Source of the DNA: BTQM01 sp036985875
Lineage (GTDB): Bacteria > Patescibacteriota > Minisyncoccia > Phycocordibacterales > UBA1539
Length of the DNA stretch: 15,163 nt
Assembly (NCBI GenBank): GCA_036985875.1
Contig: BTQM01000018.1
Location: 1 to 15,163, forward strand
Reading direction: 5' to 3'
Position numbers and translations under genes: made by a program. Positions 13,847-15,163 of this stretch are shown in pieces. The notes below the pieces were generated by a model. The model searched no databases, had not been told where the DNA came from, and worked only from the letters and a program-made list of their open reading frames with translations. The first letter of the stretch is position 1, and every line of letters starts with the position of its first letter.

Positions 13847-14983
13847 ATGCGAACTCTTCTAGTGAACAGATTAAAGAACTCTGATATAGACTGGGTGCTA
13901 TTTGCCGCCGTCCTGCCTATTTTGGGTGCGGGGCTTGTGACCATGGACTCGTTTGTGGGGGAGAACTATTTTTTTGAGAAACAAATAGTTTGGATATTCT
14001 TTGCACTTGCCATATTTTTTGCTCTGAGCTTTATTGATTTTCGTTTTCTGCGGCGAACCGGTGTCCTCGTTACTCTTTTTATGGCCGCGATAATTGTACT
14101 TGTGGCATTGCTCGGTCTGGATCAGGCAGTGAAAGGGGCGAGGAGCTGGCTTGATTTTGGGGCTTTTTCCTTTCAGCCGTCCGACCCGATAAAACTTCTT
14201 GTGATTTTAATATTGGCGAAATATTTTTCGCGTCGGCATATTGAGATCGCGCATATACGGCACATCATTGTTTCAGGGGCCTACGCTGGCATTCCTTTCC
14301 TGCTCGTATTCCTCCAGCCCGATCTCGGGTCTGCGATTATCATATTTTTCATCTGGCTTGGGATGGTTTTAGTGTCGGGAATATCAAAAAAACACCTCCT
14401 CCTTGTATTTTTTCTGGGGCTTGTGTTGTTCGGCGTGCTCTGGTCTTTTGTCTTTGAAGAATATCAACAGCAGAGAGTTCTTACGTTCCTAAACCCCCTC
14501 ACCGACATACAGGGTACCGGATATAATGCATACCAATCCATGGTTGCAGTAGGATCCGGCGAGATCATGGGAAAGGGCGTGGGGTATGGTACGCAATCAC
14601 GTCTTCAATTTCTTCCGGAATATGAGACAGACTTCATCTTTGCTGCTTTTGCCGAAGAGTGGGGGTTTGTGGGGGTGCTCATACTCTTTGCACTTTTCGC
14701 GATCGTAATATGGAGGATTCTCTCCAATTCTCTGCTTGGAGCAACGAATTTTGAAATGCTCTTTGGCATGGGGCTTGCAATCATGCTCATAAGCCACTTT
14801 ACCGTGCATGTAGGCATGAACATCGGCCTCCTGCCGGTTACCGGCACCACCATTCCCTTTATGAGCTACGGCGGATCGCATCTTGTCACCGAATTTACGG
14901 GTCTTGGCATTCTCATGGGCATGCGCCGCTACCGCCGCACCGCCCACCGCGACGACATCAAAAACGAGTTTTTGGGGATGTAG
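13847..14983 (+). CDS. rodA: RodA/FtsW-family peptidoglycan glycosyltransferase, RodA-like
   Basis: SEDS-family integral membrane polymerase that links lipid II into glycan strands with a class B penicillin-binding protein. I start at the ATG at 13847 (378 aa), 26 nt after the VWA gene stop; an upstream ATG at 13769 lies inside the VWA gene and adds non-homologous residues. About ten TM segments are visible. RodA landmarks (numbering from 13847): GARSWLDFGAFSFQPSD (97-113), QPDLGSA (157-163), GTGYNAYQSMVAVGSG (223-238), FLPEYETDFIF (255-265) with the catalytic Asp at 262, and SYGGS (340-344). The usual QPSE motif reads QPSD here, with Asp at 113. Full-length; the match to RodA is better than to FtsW. 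No transpeptidase gene is adjacent in the window. Confidence 0.88.
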   Translation: MRTLLVNRLKNSDIDWVLFAAVLPILGAGLVTMDSFVGENYFFEKQIVWIFFALAIFFALSFIDFRFLRRTGVLVTLFMAAIIVLVALLGLDQAVKGARSWLDFGAFSFQPSDPIKLLVILILAKYFSRRHIEIAHIRHIIVSGAYAGIPFLLVFLQPDLGSAIIIFFIWLGMVLVSGISKKHLLLVFFLGLVLFGVLWSFVFEEYQQQRVLTFLNPLTDIQGTGYNAYQSMVAVGSGEIMGKGVGYGTQSRLQFLPEYETDFIFAAFAEEWGFVGVLILFALFAIVIWRILSNSLLGATNFEMLFGMGLAIMLISHFTVHVGMNIGLLPVTGTTIPFMSYGGSHLVTEFTGLGILMGMRRYRRTAHRDDIKNEFLGM

Positions 14984-15000
14984 AGAGCGACTTATTAGCT

Positions 15001-15030
15001 ACTTAGCTTCACTAGCTTGGTTAGCTTTTT
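15001..15030 (+). repeat. TAGCT-rich simple repeat
   Basis: TTAGCT, TAGCTT and TTAGCT words recur at 14996, 15004, 15013 and 15022. The 15-mer at 15013-15027 is the exact reverse complement of 10752-10766 within 23S insertion 4. Confidence 0.4.
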
Positions 15031-15032
15031 AA

Positions 15033-15061
15033 AAATCTGCCAAGGTACCCTTGGCAGATTT
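15033..15061 (+). terminator. Terminator-like hairpin after rodA
   Basis: A perfect 13-bp stem AAATCTGCCAAGG / CCTTGGCAGATTT around TAC, 49 nt past the stop. The T run is inside the arm; on the minus strand it is followed by TTAAAAA, so bidirectional action is possible. Confidence 0.65.
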
Positions 15062-15140
15062 AGAATTAAGAAGCTGGAGCAGAAACTTTCAATTGTTCCC
15101 TCTGGTAAAGCTAGGGTTTCTCTTTTATAAAAAATTTCGC

Positions 15141-15161
15141 AGCCCGAAGGGGCTAGTTTTT
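15141..15161 (+). terminator. Weak terminator-like hairpin near the right edge
   Basis: AGCCC-GAAG-GGGCT followed by AGTTTTT. It is a 5-bp stem with a short T run. No gene is seen in 15062-15140, so it may belong to a small transcript or be chance. Confidence 0.35.
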
Positions 15162-15163
15162 GC

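Noticed and set aside
14995..15163. Minus-strand frame open to the right edge (with ALPEGTIESF)
   Set aside because: It runs through the perfect hairpin at 15033-15061 and TAGCT repeats and has no visible start; without sequence to the right it cannot be supported.

Overview
The window looks like chromosomal DNA of a small-genome bacterium, most likely a member of the Candidate Phyla Radiation (Patescibacteria, Parcubacteria-like). This is inference. It rests on a 23S rRNA gene enlarged by four hairpin-based insertions, the apparent absence of a linked 16S or tRNA gene, a Thr/Ser-rich surface protein, SD-poor AU-rich translation starts, a TM-helix (MscS-related) membrane protein, a winged-helix/nucleotidyltransferase-like regulator, and dense perfect-hairpin terminators. 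TGA is used as a stop, which argues against the recoded Gracilibacteria/SR1 lineages.

Layout, left to right. 1-1576 is the 3' part of a gene for a secreted surface protein built of three repeats of about 145 residues. 1577-1981 is a hairpin-rich gap between convergent genes. 1982-2374 is an unknown minus-strand gene. 2554-2697 is a 47-residue single-TM protein. 2749-4067 is the rplJ-rplL operon, with a strong promoter, an L10-type leader with attenuator, L10, and an L7/L12 carrying an unusual acidic/basic N-terminal tail of about 78 residues; two tandem hairpins close it. 4361-6262 encodes a FadB/FadJ-type enoyl-CoA hydratase/3-hydroxyacyl-CoA dehydrogenase fusion, the only plus-strand gene with a canonical Shine-Dalgarno. 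6424-7038 is a DNA-binding regulator whose promoter lies inside a perfect palindrome. 7299-8000 is the TM-helix channel-like protein.

8132-12390 is the rRNA region: a strong promoter of the same architecture as the rplJL promoter, a short leader with a terminator, then a 23S gene of about 3.4 kb with a two-part processing stem, then 5S. The four 23S insertions lie at about 8658-8753, 8853-8989, 9950-10139 and 10674-10796. The first and last share sequence at both ends and inside, so they look like copies of one element at two sites of the same rRNA. The third (helix-45 position) contains a 44-codon protein-like reading frame.

12435-14983 holds a membrane-anchored von Willebrand A-domain protein followed at 26 bp by a RodA/FtsW-family peptidoglycan polymerase, probably one transcription unit for envelope functions. 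The window ends in short intergenic sequence with hairpins.

The most promising new observations are the related 23S insertions, the coding-like sequence in the helix-45 insertion, the shared TTGACA-N16-TATACT promoters on ribosomal transcripts, and the isolated beta-oxidation-type enzyme in a probable CPR genome.
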